From Rhodococcus sp. SMB37 (GTDB taxonomy: Bacteria; Actinomycetota; Actinomycetes; Mycobacteriales; Mycobacteriaceae), in NCBI RefSeq assembly GCF_004345605.1, contig NZ_SLVY01000002.1:186001-250000 (forward strand): DNA of 64,000 nucleotides, read 5' to 3'. The notes beneath the pieces were generated by a model. The model was given only the letters and a program-made list of their open reading frames with translations, did no database searches and was not told where the DNA came from. Position numbers and translations under genes: made by a program. Shown piece after piece: positions 53,891-63,529 of the stretch. Position 1 is the stretch's first letter; the number at the start of each line of letters is the position of its first letter.

Positions 53891-56425
53891 CTATTCCGCC
53901 TCGCCGGTCCTGACTCCTGGCATACCCATCAGAACAGGCACCTTACGTGCACCGGAATCGTCGAACTGCACGGTGGGATCGGCCTCGTCGGGAGCATTGA
54001 CGAACGAGACGAAGCGGGCCAGCTTCTCCGGGTCCTCGAGCACCCCCGCCCACTCGTCCTTGTATCCGGCGACGTGCTTGGCCATCGCCGCCTCGAGTTC
54101 TTCGCCGATGCCGAGGCTGTCCTCGCAGACGACAGCCCTGAGGTGATCGAGTCCGCCGTCGAGCGCGTCGAGCCACGGCGCGGTGCGCTGGAGCCGATCG
54201 GCGGTCCGCACGTAGAACATGAGGAACCGGTCGATGTACTTGACAAGGGTCTCGTCGTCGAGACCGCCGGCAAGCAACTGCGCGTGCTTGGGCGACTGAC
54301 CGCCGTTGCCGCACACGTAGAGGTTCCAGCCGCCCTCGGTGGCAATGATACCGACGTCCTTGCCCCGGGCCTCCGCGCATTCGCGCGCGCACCCGGACAC
54401 ACCGAACTTGAGCTTGTGCGGAGACCGCAGCCCCCGGTAGCGGTTCTCGAGGTCGACGGCCATGCCCACCGAGTCCTGCACGCCGTAACGGCACCAGGTC
54501 GAGCCGACGCAGCTCTTGACGGTCCGCAGCGACTTTCCGTAGGCCTGGCCCGACTCCATGCCCGCGTCCACAAGTCGCTTCCAGATCTGCGGCAGCTGCT
54601 CGACGCGGGCGCCGAACAGGTCTACGCGCTGCCCGCCGGTCATCTTCACGTAGAGCCCGAAATCGCGGGCCACCTCACCGAGGACGATGAGCTGCTCGGC
54701 GGTGCATTCACCGCCGGGCATCCGCGGCACCACGGAGTAGGTGCCGTTCTTCTGGATGTTCGCGAGGAAATGGTCGTTGGTGTCCTGCAGACCTGCCTGG
54801 CTGCGGTGCAGGATGTGGTCGGAGTCCGTCGAAGCCAGGATCGAGGCGACGACCGGCTTGCAGATGTCGCAACCACGTCCGGCGCCGTGGCGCTCGATCA
54901 GAGCCGAGAAGGTGCGGATCCCGGTCGCCTGCACGATCTGGAACAACTCGGCGCGGGACTGCTCGAAGTGCTCACACAGCGCCTTCGACATCTCCACGCC
55001 CGACGACGCGAGCAGCTGCTTGACGGTCGGAAGACAGCCACCACAGGTGGTGCCGGCGTTGGTGCATTCCTTGATCTGCGCGATATCGCATGCGCCCTCG
55101 GCGATCGCCCCGCAGATCGCGCCCTTCGTGACGCCGTTGCACGAACACACTTCGGCGTCGTCGGGCAGTGATCCCGCTCCGGGCTTCTCGCCGGCCGGTG
55201 AGATCAGCGATGCCGGGTCACCGGGCAATTCACGCCCCACCAGGGGTCGCAGCGATCCGTACGCTGACGCATCACCGACCAGGATGCCGCCGAGAAGGAC
55301 CTTGGCATCGTCGGAGACGACGAGCTTCGCATAAGTGCCCTTGGCAGAGTCCGACAGCACCACCTCGAGCGCGCCGGGGGTCCGTGCGTGCGCGTCGCCG
55401 AAGCTCGCGACGTCGACCCCGAGGAGCTTGAGTTTGGTCGACATGTCGGCGCCGGGGAACTCGGCGTCGCCGCCGAGCAACCGATCGGCGACGACCTCGG
55501 CAGTGCTGTAGCCGGGGGCGACGAGCCCGTAGCAGACGCCGTCGACCGCGGCGACCTCCCCGATCGCGTAGACGGCCTCGTCGTTGGTGCTGCGGCACGA
55601 GAGATCCGTGAGCACACCACCTCGGCCCGCGAGGTCGAGTCCGGCCTCCCGCGCGAGTTCGTCGCGGGGGCGCACACCCGCCGAGAACACGACCAGACCT
55701 GCGTCGATCGTGCTGCCGTCGGACAGGGACACCCTCAGCCCCGAAGACACCGGTTCGATCTTCTCGGTAGCGACCCCCGTGTGTGTGACGAGGCCGAGGC
55801 CCGTGACGAGCCGGTCGAGGACCTTGCCACCGCCTTCGTCGACCTGGGCGGGCATGAGCCGGTCGTTGTATTCGACGATGTGCGCGGTCAGGCCCATGCC
55901 TCGCAGGGCATTCGCGGCCTCGAGGCCGAGCAGTCCACCTCCGACCACGATTCCGGCGGCGCTGCGCCCGGTGACCTCGGCGTCGGCGACGGTCCGTGCC
56001 GCCGCGTCGCGGATGCCGTCGAGGTCGTCGAGCGTGCGGTAGACGAAACATCCGGGCAGGTCGTGGCCGGGGACCGGCGGCACGAACGCGAAGGATCCGG
56101 TCGCTAGGACTAGCGCGTCGTAGGACAGGACCTGCCCCTCGCCGGTGGTGACCGTGCGCGCCGCCCGGTCGATCGAAGCGGCACGGGTTCCGATCCGAAG
56201 ATCGACGAGGTCGTCACCGCGGTAGTCATTGCCGGCGAGGGCAAGTTCCTTACGGTCCCACAAGCCGACGTACGACGACAGGCCGACACGGTCGTAGGCC
56301 GGGTCCGCCTCCTCGCACAGCACCGTGACCGACCATGCGTCCTGATCGTCGCGGGCGCGCAGCGCCTCGACGAAACGGTGTCCGACCATGCCGTGACCGG
56401 CGACGAGTACGTTCTTGCGGCTCAT
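53891..56425 (-). CDS. nirB: Nitrite reductase large subunit NirB
   Basis: An NADH-dependent siroheme enzyme reducing nitrite to ammonium in the cytoplasm. The 844-residue protein has an N-terminal FAD/NAD domain (VAGHGMVGHRF, then GGGLLGLEAANAL), a BFD-like [2Fe-2S] module (CSCNGVTKGAIC, then CGGCLP), and the C-terminal siroheme/[4Fe-4S] site (CVGSTWCRYG, then GCARECAEARG). ATG 56425. It follows narK by 51 bp. Confidence 0.95.
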   Translation of the reverse strand: MSRKNVLVAGHGMVGHRFVEALRARDDQDAWSVTVLCEEADPAYDRVGLSSYVGLWDRKELALAGNDYRGDDLVDLRIGTRAASIDRAARTVTTGEGQVLSYDALVLATGSFAFVPPVPGHDLPGCFVYRTLDDLDGIRDAAARTVADAEVTGRSAAGIVVGGGLLGLEAANALRGMGLTAHIVEYNDRLMPAQVDEGGGKVLDRLVTGLGLVTHTGVATEKIEPVSSGLRVSLSDGSTIDAGLVVFSAGVRPRDELAREAGLDLAGRGGVLTDLSCRSTNDEAVYAIGEVAAVDGVCYGLVAPGYSTAEVVADRLLGGDAEFPGADMSTKLKLLGVDVASFGDAHARTPGALEVVLSDSAKGTYAKLVVSDDAKVLLGGILVGDASAYGSLRPLVGRELPGDPASLISPAGEKPGAGSLPDDAEVCSCNGVTKGAICGAIAEGACDIAQIKECTNAGTTCGGCLPTVKQLLASSGVEMSKALCEHFEQSRAELFQIVQATGIRTFSALIERHGAGRGCDICKPVVASILASTDSDHILHRSQAGLQDTNDHFLANIQKNGTYSVVPRMPGGECTAEQLIVLGEVARDFGLYVKMTGGQRVDLFGARVEQLPQIWKRLVDAGMESGQAYGKSLRTVKSCVGSTWCRYGVQDSVGMAVDLENRYRGLRSPHKLKFGVSGCARECAEARGKDVGIIATEGGWNLYVCGNGGQSPKHAQLLAGGLDDETLVKYIDRFLMFYVRTADRLQRTAPWLDALDGGLDHLRAVVCEDSLGIGEELEAAMAKHVAGYKDEWAGVLEDPEKLARFVSFVNAPDEADPTVQFDDSGARKVPVLMGMPGVRTGEAE

Positions 56426-56476
56426 GGGTTCTTCGCTTTCTCTTCGTGCAGGTGGTGCTGGTACTGGTGATGCAGG

Positions 56477-57916
56477 TCAGGAGGCCGGGGCCGGCTCGAT
56501 TTCCGCGTCCTGCTGCGGGACCCGTAGGAAGACCACCCAGGTCACCGCGATGCAGGCCAGGTAGAAGGCGCCGAAGACCCAGAAGGCCATCGTCGCGGAC
56601 TGTGCTTCACCGGAGTACGAGGCGCGGAGTACCAGGTTGATGCCGACTCCTCCGAGACCGCCGATGGCACCGGCGAAACCGATGAGCGCACCCGACATAC
56701 TGCGCGACCACGCCGCCTTCCCGGCTCGATCGAGATGCTCGAGCCCCTGTGCCTTCGCTTCGAAGATCGACGGGATCATCTTGTAGACCGAGCCGTTGCC
56801 GAGTCCGGACAGAAGGAACAGTGCGACGAAGCCGAGGACGAATGCGACCATGATCCCGCCGGATGCTGCGCCTTCGGTGGCGTCGTCGAGGGTTCCCGCG
56901 ACGATGAGGACGCCGGCGGCGAGCGCCATCGCGACGAACGTCCAGACGGTGATGCGTCCCCCGCCGATCCGGTCGGCGAGTTTGCCGCCGAGCGGGCGGG
57001 CCACCGAGCCGAGCAGGGGGCCGATGAAGGCGATCTGTGCGGCATGGAGGGCGGCCTCCGCCGGGGTGTCGCCACCGGCGAGGAAGTTGATCTGCAGAAC
57101 CTGCCCGAACGCGAAGCTGAATCCGATGAACGAGCCGAAGGTGCCGATGTAGAGGAAGGAAATGACCCACGAGTCGCTGAACTTCAGGCTCTCGCCCATC
57201 GCCCGGAGATCTGCGCGCTGGTCGCCGAGATTGTCCATGAACAGGGCCGCACCGAGGGCTGCGCCCGAGCAGAGGACAAGGTAGATGGCACAGACGATCC
57301 ACGGTGCGGTGTTTCCGACGGTCGCGATGACCAGCAGGCCGATCAGCTGGATCACGGGGACACCGATGTTGCCTCCACCGGCGTTCAGACCCAGCGCCCA
57401 CCCCTTGAGGCGCTGTGGATAGAACGCATTGATGTTCGTCATCGACGACGCGAAGTTGCCGCCGCCGACACCCGCGAGGGCCGCGACCAGCATGAACGTG
57501 GTGTAGGAATGACCCGGGTTCAGCATCAGATACAGCGTGGCCACAGTCGGAACGAGCAGGACCAGTGCGCTGAAGATCGTCCAGTTGCGCCCGCCGAACT
57601 TCGCGGTCGCCACCGTGTACGGGATGCGCAGAATCGAGCCCACGAGGGTGGGCACCGCGACGAGGAAGAATTTGCCGGCGGCGTCGATACCGTAGATCTC
57701 GGTGGGCATGAACAGCACCATCACCGACCAGATCGACCACACCGAGAAACCGACGTGTTCGGCGATCACCGACCAGATCAGGTTGCGCTTGGCAATGTCC
57801 TTGCCGCCCGCTTCCCACGCGTCGACATCCTCGGCGTCCCATTTATCGATGTAGTGCTTGCGCGCGAATTTGCTTCGCAGCGGCTCTTTTTCGAGTACAA
57901 CACTCACGCCGGCCAC
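56477..57916 (-). CDS. narK: Nitrate/nitrite transporter NarK
   Basis: A 479-residue MFS transporter of the nitrate/nitrite porter family with 12 predicted helices. The signature GGGNFASSMTNINAFYPQ (nitrate signature 1) and the second NNP motif in AGAIGGLGGVGINL are clear. The start is GTG 57916 or GTG 57907 (VSVVLEKEP). As the first gene of the narK-nirB-nirD-hemD-cbiX operon, it should import nitrate or nitrite, or export nitrite. No clear GlnR site was found in the 120 bp upstream. Confidence 0.92.
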   Translation of the reverse strand: MAGVSVVLEKEPLRSKFARKHYIDKWDAEDVDAWEAGGKDIAKRNLIWSVIAEHVGFSVWSIWSVMVLFMPTEIYGIDAAGKFFLVAVPTLVGSILRIPYTVATAKFGGRNWTIFSALVLLVPTVATLYLMLNPGHSYTTFMLVAALAGVGGGNFASSMTNINAFYPQRLKGWALGLNAGGGNIGVPVIQLIGLLVIATVGNTAPWIVCAIYLVLCSGAALGAALFMDNLGDQRADLRAMGESLKFSDSWVISFLYIGTFGSFIGFSFAFGQVLQINFLAGGDTPAEAALHAAQIAFIGPLLGSVARPLGGKLADRIGGGRITVWTFVAMALAAGVLIVAGTLDDATEGAASGGIMVAFVLGFVALFLLSGLGNGSVYKMIPSIFEAKAQGLEHLDRAGKAAWSRSMSGALIGFAGAIGGLGGVGINLVLRASYSGEAQSATMAFWVFGAFYLACIAVTWVVFLRVPQQDAEIEPAPAS

Positions 57917-58039
57917 CCCTCTCAGGTTTCTGATGCACCCAAGGTATGGAGCGGGTGTTGCCGCGGTGCTGCCTGCGGTGACTGGAAAGTCAAGAGTTCC
58001 TCACCGGAGGACGATGTCCGGTGTGAGGGCCTCGCAACG

Positions 58040-58894
58040 TCAGAGGAGCAGGCGAACCAGGTCGGTGGTGTGGGCGAGACCGGGGAACGCTTCCTCGGTG
58101 GACCGCGGGTGCAATGCGTGCACCGCCAGCCGGAACATCGCCGCACGCAGCAGCATCTGCGGCCATTCCGGGAGGTCCTCCCACCTGCCGATCAATGCGT
58201 CGTCGGCGCCGCCCCACGACAGAGCGTCGACGACGGCCACGGCTGCGGCCCACGACGCCGGTCGCCAATACGGGGTGATATCGGTCAGCCCCGGAGCAGC
58301 TCGGCCCGCGAACAGCACCGTGCCGAACAGGTCGCCGTGGACCAGCTGGTCCGGAAGGTGCACGGGCTTGCGGAACGTGGCAAGTTGCGCGATCAGGTCG
58401 AGGCTCTTGCGTCCGTCGGGGGTCACGGTTTCGGGCGCACCGGCGGCGCGCGCCGAACGCAGCGGCACCGTCTCCCACGCGGCCCGGTCCGCGGCGACGA
58501 AGACATCGACGTCCGCCCACGGCGCGACCGGAGGTTGCATCAGGAATCGAGGCCGTTCGAGCTGGGATGTGGCCGCATGCAGCCGGAGCGACAGGGACAC
58601 CACTTCGTCGTGTCGGGGTTCGGATGTGCCGACGATGTAGGTGTCGGCACGCCAGCCGGACACCACGTATCGTCCATCGGTCGCGCGGACCGGCCGCGCC
58701 AGCCGGACCCCGTCCACAGTGAGAGTTTCCCGGACTTTCGCCGACCACGCCGCGCGCGCGTGGTCGGCGACCCTGGACAGGACCACGTCTCCACAGCGGT
58801 ATCCGCCGTCCCAGTCCGCCCCGAGCGGGATCGGCTGGACGTCGCGGAGACCGAACGTGGAGCACACGTGTTGCGGGGGTTCGAGCGAACTCAC
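58040..58894 (-). CDS. Aminoglycoside-phosphotransferase-like protein (TIGR02569-type)
   Basis: About 284 residues, kinase-like fold. The catalytic loop is LVHGDLFGTVLF, and the metal-binding block DITPYWRPASWAAA is typical of the actinobacterial TIGR02569 family. The preferred start is GTG 58894 (VSSLEPPQHV); the ATG at 58924 is possible. It corresponds in order to Rv3205c beside moeZ. The substrate is unknown, and resistance activity should not be assumed. Confidence 0.75.
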   Translation of the reverse strand: MSSLEPPQHVCSTFGLRDVQPIPLGADWDGGYRCGDVVLSRVADHARAAWSAKVRETLTVDGVRLARPVRATDGRYVVSGWRADTYIVGTSEPRHDEVVSLSLRLHAATSQLERPRFLMQPPVAPWADVDVFVAADRAAWETVPLRSARAAGAPETVTPDGRKSLDLIAQLATFRKPVHLPDQLVHGDLFGTVLFAGRAAPGLTDITPYWRPASWAAAVAVVDALSWGGADDALIGRWEDLPEWPQMLLRAAMFRLAVHALHPRSTEEAFPGLAHTTDLVRLLL

Positions 58895-59041
58895 GCGGCC
58901 AACGGTACCGCCGGTAGGCAGCACGGCCGAGAAGGCACCCCGGCACTCAGGTCACAACTTGACACCAATCCGACAGGAGATCTTGCGTCCATCTCGCTGG
59001 CGCCCGGGATCGCGCCCGGCGGAATCTGCGCCGAACCGGTG

Positions 59042-60244
59042 TCAGTACAGCGGCAGGGATGTGTCGACCTGCTGAGCCCAGGCCACGACACCGCCCTGCA
59101 GATGGGTCGCGTCGGCGAACCCGGCGCGTTTGAGCACGGCGAGGGCCTCGGCCGACCGGATACCTGTCTTGCAGTACAGGACGATCGGTGTGTTCTGCGG
59201 TAGCTCGGCGAGCGCCTCGCCCGACAGAATCCGATCCTTCGGAACGAGTCGTGCCCCGTCGATGCGGACGATGTCCCATTCCACCGGTTCACGCACGTCG
59301 ATCAGCGCGAGGTCGCGGCCGGAGTCGATCATCGTCCGCAGCTCGGTCGCGGTGATCGTCGCATCCGCTGTCGCAGCAGCCGCGTTCTCCGGCATGATTC
59401 CGCAGAACGCGTCGTAGTCGACGAGTTCTGTCACGGGGGACCGCCCGGGGTCGCGTCGCAGCGTGACGGTGCGGAAGGTCATAGCGAGCGCGTCGTAGAT
59501 CATCAGGCGGCCCAGCAGCGGGTCGCCGATCCCGGTGATCAGCTTGAGCGCCTCGGTTGCCATGATCGTGCCGACCGTGCCCGGGAGGACGCCGAGCACG
59601 CCACCTTCTGCGCACGACGGCACCATGCCCGGTGGCGGAGCCTCGGGGTAGAGATCGCGATAGTTGAGCCCGCGTCCGTCCGGGGCATCGTCCCAGAAAA
59701 CCGAGATCTGGCCTTCGAACCGGAAGATCGACCCCCACACGTACGGCTTCCGGGCGAGGATCGCGGCGTCGTTGACGAGGTACCGGGTGGCGAAGTTGTC
59801 GGTGCCGTCCAGGATCAGGTCATACTGCTCGAACAGCGCCACGGCGTTGCACGAATCGAGTCGTTCCGGATGTAGATGCACTGCGATGTTGTCGTTGATG
59901 GCACGGATGCTGTCGCGCGCACTCTCCCCCTTGGAACGTGCAACATCCGCCTGCCCGTGGATGATCTGCCGCTGCAGGTTCGAGGATTCCACGTGGTCGT
60001 CCTCGACGATGCCGATGGTGCCGACACCGGCAGCCGCGAGATACAACAGCGCGGGCGATCCGAGACCGCCGGCTCCGATGAACAGCACCTTGGCGTTCTT
60101 CAGCCGCTTCTGGCCAGTGACGCCGACGTTCGGGATGATCAGGTGCCGGCTGTATCGCGCGATCTCTTCGCGGGTCAGCTCACCAGCGGGTTCCACGAGT
60201 GGTGGTAGGGCAAGAGTCGGTTCCACCGACGGCAGTGCGGTCAC
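59042..60244 (-). CDS. moeZ: Adenylyltransferase/sulfurtransferase MoeZ
   Basis: Activates sulfur-carrier proteins (CysO, MoaD-type) by C-terminal adenylation and transfers sulfur. The 400-residue protein has the ThiF/MoeB domain with ATP loop IGAGGLGSPALLYLA and the Arg/Asp site SSNLQRQIIH. The C-terminal rhodanese domain (about 300-400) carries the active Cys in VLYCKTGIRSAEAL. The zinc Cys pairs of MoeB are largely missing. The start is GTG 60244. It matches Rv3206c; its products serve molybdopterin and cysteine synthesis. Confidence 0.9.
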   Translation of the reverse strand: MTALPSVEPTLALPPLVEPAGELTREEIARYSRHLIIPNVGVTGQKRLKNAKVLFIGAGGLGSPALLYLAAAGVGTIGIVEDDHVESSNLQRQIIHGQADVARSKGESARDSIRAINDNIAVHLHPERLDSCNAVALFEQYDLILDGTDNFATRYLVNDAAILARKPYVWGSIFRFEGQISVFWDDAPDGRGLNYRDLYPEAPPPGMVPSCAEGGVLGVLPGTVGTIMATEALKLITGIGDPLLGRLMIYDALAMTFRTVTLRRDPGRSPVTELVDYDAFCGIMPENAAAATADATITATELRTMIDSGRDLALIDVREPVEWDIVRIDGARLVPKDRILSGEALAELPQNTPIVLYCKTGIRSAEALAVLKRAGFADATHLQGGVVAWAQQVDTSLPLY

Positions 60245-60307
60245 GATCTACTCCTCTGCGGGTACGCCGCCGATTGTCCCACCGTCGACGACCCCCCTCC
60301 GAGGCGG

Positions 60308-61381
60308 TCATGCTCCGCGGGGAAACGGCCACGGGTTGTAGCGGCAGACCTTTCCGTCGGCAGGAACGACCCCGTCGGGATCGAGTCGGGCGATATCGTC
60401 GTTCGCGGTGCCGTAGGTCTGCTGCATCATGATCGGCGAGAGTCCGCCGTCGGTGGTGCACGCTTCGTGCTCGGGATAGCCCACCGCGTGCCCGACCTCG
60501 TGGTTGACCAGGTATTGGCGGTAAGAACCGATGTCGCCGTGGAACGCGACCGCCCCCCGAACCCAGCGTGGCTCGTTCACGAAGACCCGTTCGACACCGG
60601 GATTGAAGCACGAGCCTTCGAGTTCGATGTCGAATCCACAGAACTGCCGGATCGTCATCTGCGAGGTGAGCGAGACCCGGAAGTCGGGGACCTCGTTGTC
60701 GACCCGCCGGAACGCGAAGGCCCGATCTGCGGTCCAGCTCCTCGGGTCGGCGAGAGTCTCGTCGACCATCCTGGCGAATGCGGCGTCTCCGCCGTACGCG
60801 GTGGTGTCGACACCGTCCTCGATCTCGACCGTGTAGGTGAACACCTGCCGCTCGCCGAATCCCGCCTGCTCGGTACTGCCGGGAAGAACCTCCCAGGTAC
60901 CGGCGCCGCGCTCGGTGAAGGATCCTCCGTCCGGCAGCACACCGGATTCCAGGTCGGCCGGGAAGATCCCGTCGGCGATGGGCGCCTCGACGAGGGCGTC
61001 GTCCACGGCCCCTGTCGTGTCGTCACCGTCTGCGACCGCACTCGTTGCATCGCCCTGCACCGCGTCCCACATCACGAAGACGGTCACTGCAGCGAGTACG
61101 GGCACGGCGTAGGCACGCCACCCGTACCGCGCGACGAAGCGTCCGAGCCGGCTCTGCTTGCGCACATCTCGCGTCGGTCGCGGCCGGCGCGGCGGACGAC
61201 GGTCGCCCCCTACCGGATCCCACTGCGCCCGGAGCGGTTGCCTCGATCCGGAACGCGGACCCGAATCGCCGAGCGACGGGCGCGCACGGAGACGCGAGTC
61301 CTGTGATTGCTGCGAGTCCTGCGAAGGCAGGGCCGAGCCGTGCGGTCTGCGGGTCGTACGTGCTCCTCCTCGGTCGATCAC
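60308..61381 (-). CDS. DUF3152 membrane-anchored putative zincin
   Basis: A 357-residue protein with a disordered Arg/Pro-rich cytoplasmic N terminus (about 1-85), one helix (about 92-110, AVPVLAAVTVFVMWDAV) and an outer domain. The outer domain contains NHEVGHAVGYPEH, a HExxHxxGxxxH pattern close to the metzincin zinc site. It is followed by SPIMMQQ, which resembles a Met-turn. Conserved Cys residues (FCGFDIE, GSCFNPG, HEACT, KVCRYN) suggest disulfides. The start is GTG 61381. It corresponds to Rv3207c. Peptidase activity is inferred, not shown. Confidence 0.75.
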   Translation of the reverse strand: MIDRGGARTTRRPHGSALPSQDSQQSQDSRLRARPSLGDSGPRSGSRQPLRAQWDPVGGDRRPPRRPRPTRDVRKQSRLGRFVARYGWRAYAVPVLAAVTVFVMWDAVQGDATSAVADGDDTTGAVDDALVEAPIADGIFPADLESGVLPDGGSFTERGAGTWEVLPGSTEQAGFGERQVFTYTVEIEDGVDTTAYGGDAAFARMVDETLADPRSWTADRAFAFRRVDNEVPDFRVSLTSQMTIRQFCGFDIELEGSCFNPGVERVFVNEPRWVRGAVAFHGDIGSYRQYLVNHEVGHAVGYPEHEACTTDGGLSPIMMQQTYGTANDDIARLDPDGVVPADGKVCRYNPWPFPRGA

Positions 61382-61428
61382 GGTTGTCAGAATGTCACAC
61401 TGCGGTCGATCCGACGGGCTGTCCGTGA

Positions 61429-62256
<828 letters not shown>

Positions 62257-62290
62257 CTTCCGTCTCGGCGGCCACCCGGCAGAAACACCG

Positions 62291-62330
62291 AAGGGGCCGG
62301 GACGCAACCTCGAGTGCGTCCCGGCCCCTT
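62291..62330. terminator. Bidirectional terminator fasR/DUF3107
   Basis: A perfect 16-bp stem (62291-62306 with 62315-62330) and eight-base loop between convergent genes. There is a short T pair on each side. Confidence 0.75.
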
Positions 62331-62344
62331 CGTCGTGTGCGACG

Positions 62345-62575
62345 TCAGTTCGCGGCGAAGCCCACCTTGCCGGCGGTACCGGGTCCGATGTCGACGTAGG
62401 TGACCTTGGTGGCCTGCACGAGAACCTTGCGGCCCTTCTCGTCGACCAGCGCGAGCACGCCCTTGTTGCCGCCGTTCAGGGCATCGGTCACGAGCGCCTC
62501 CACCTCGTCGGGTGTCTGTTCGCTGACGATGACGATTTCGCGCGGGCTGTCCGCGACACCGATCTTGACCTCCAC
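62345..62575 (-). CDS. DUF3107 small conserved protein
   Basis: A 76-residue protein starting at GTG 62575 (VEVKIGVADSPREIVI) with AGGTC upstream. Its central part, LVTDALNGGNKGVLALVDEKG, is the DUF3107 core, apparently a small alpha/beta fold. There are no membrane segments or catalytic motif. It corresponds to Rv3208A next to fasR. The function is unknown. Confidence 0.8.
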   Translation of the reverse strand: MEVKIGVADSPREIVIVSEQTPDEVEALVTDALNGGNKGVLALVDEKGRKVLVQATKVTYVDIGPGTAGKVGFAAN

Positions 62576-62621
62576 GAAAGACCTCCGAGATTCTCAGGCT
62601 GAACTGCTTGTCCTCGCCAGG

Positions 62622-63326
62622 TTAATGCAAGCCGAGCACTGCCATCCGCTTGGCGTGTTCGACCTGCATGCGATCGATGAGCGCAGCGATGTTGGACAGG
62701 TCTCCCGACGCAAGAATGACGAGTTCGGCGAGCTCCTCGCGTTGCGCGAGCACGTATTGGGCCTGTGTGATCGCCTCACCGAGCAGACGCCGGCCCCACA
62801 ACATGAGCCGGTCCTTCTGCGTGCTGCTGCGTTCGACGACCGACCTGACCTCCTGCACCACGAACTCCGAGTGCCCGGTCTCGGCGAGCACTCCGCGCAC
62901 CACGGTGGCAACCTGAGGATCGAGCATGTCGGCGATCTCACAGTAGAAATCGGCTGCGATTCCGTCGCCGACATAGGCCTTGACCAACGACTCGAGCCAC
63001 GTCGAGGGTGTCGTCGAGTCGTGGTAGGCGTCGAGCACCTGATGATAGGGCGCCATCGCCGTGTAGATATCCACGCCTCGCTCCTCGAGCGCTGTGCGCA
63101 AGATCTCGAAATGGCGCATCTCGGAGGCCGCCATCTGCGCGAACGCAACTTTCCCCTGCAGTGACGGCGAGAATTTGGCTTCGTCCGCGAGACGATAGAA
63201 CGCGGCGATCTCACCGGAGGCGAGCACCGAGAACAGCTCCGAGACACCGGGATGATCGGCTGGCAAGGGCGTCGCAGAGGGCGACAGGCGGGGTTCTGCG
63301 GCGGACGGCGACGTTTCGGCTCCCAT
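62622..63326 (-). CDS. Ferritin-like fold protein
   Basis: A 234-residue four-helix bundle of the actinobacterial ferritin-like/MiaE-like group. Candidate di-iron ligands are Glu in SGEIAAFYRLADEAK, Glu and His in ASEMRHFEILR, and Glu and His in VLAETGHSEFVV. ATG 63326. It lies 46 bp upstream of DUF3107 in one transcript. It corresponds to Rv3210c. Oxygenase or iron-storage activity cannot be decided from the sequence. Confidence 0.72.
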   Translation of the reverse strand: MGAETSPSAAEPRLSPSATPLPADHPGVSELFSVLASGEIAAFYRLADEAKFSPSLQGKVAFAQMAASEMRHFEILRTALEERGVDIYTAMAPYHQVLDAYHDSTTPSTWLESLVKAYVGDGIAADFYCEIADMLDPQVATVVRGVLAETGHSEFVVQEVRSVVERSSTQKDRLMLWGRRLLGEAITQAQYVLAQREELAELVILASGDLSNIAALIDRMQVEHAKRMAVLGLH

Positions 63327-63370
63327 GACGACAAAGCGTAGTACTACCTCGTCGAATGCGCCCCTCGCGG

Positions 63371-63376
63371 TACAAT
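63371..63376 (+). promoter_or_regulatory. Candidate -10 for the DEAD-box helicase gene
   Basis: TACAAT preceded by GCGG; no good -35 at 17 bp (CTCGTC). Downstream, 63387-63429 can form a GAAGAC/GTCTTC-armed hairpin in the leader. Confidence 0.35.
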
Positions 63377-63529
63377 GGGATCAGAAGACTGCGCATCGAG
63401 CCGCTCACCGTGGCCCGCGGTCTTCGACGATAATGTGCGCGCACCCGTTTGAGGATCGCTGCCGCGCTCGCGGGCCCCATCTTCAGGCTCGCGTGAATAC
63501 GCAGGCCGGTCGCCTTGTCCACCTCGTGC

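Noticed and set aside
57917-58039. GlnR binding site upstream of narK
   Set aside because: A GAAAC word occurs, but the partner GTnAC with six-base spacing is missing.
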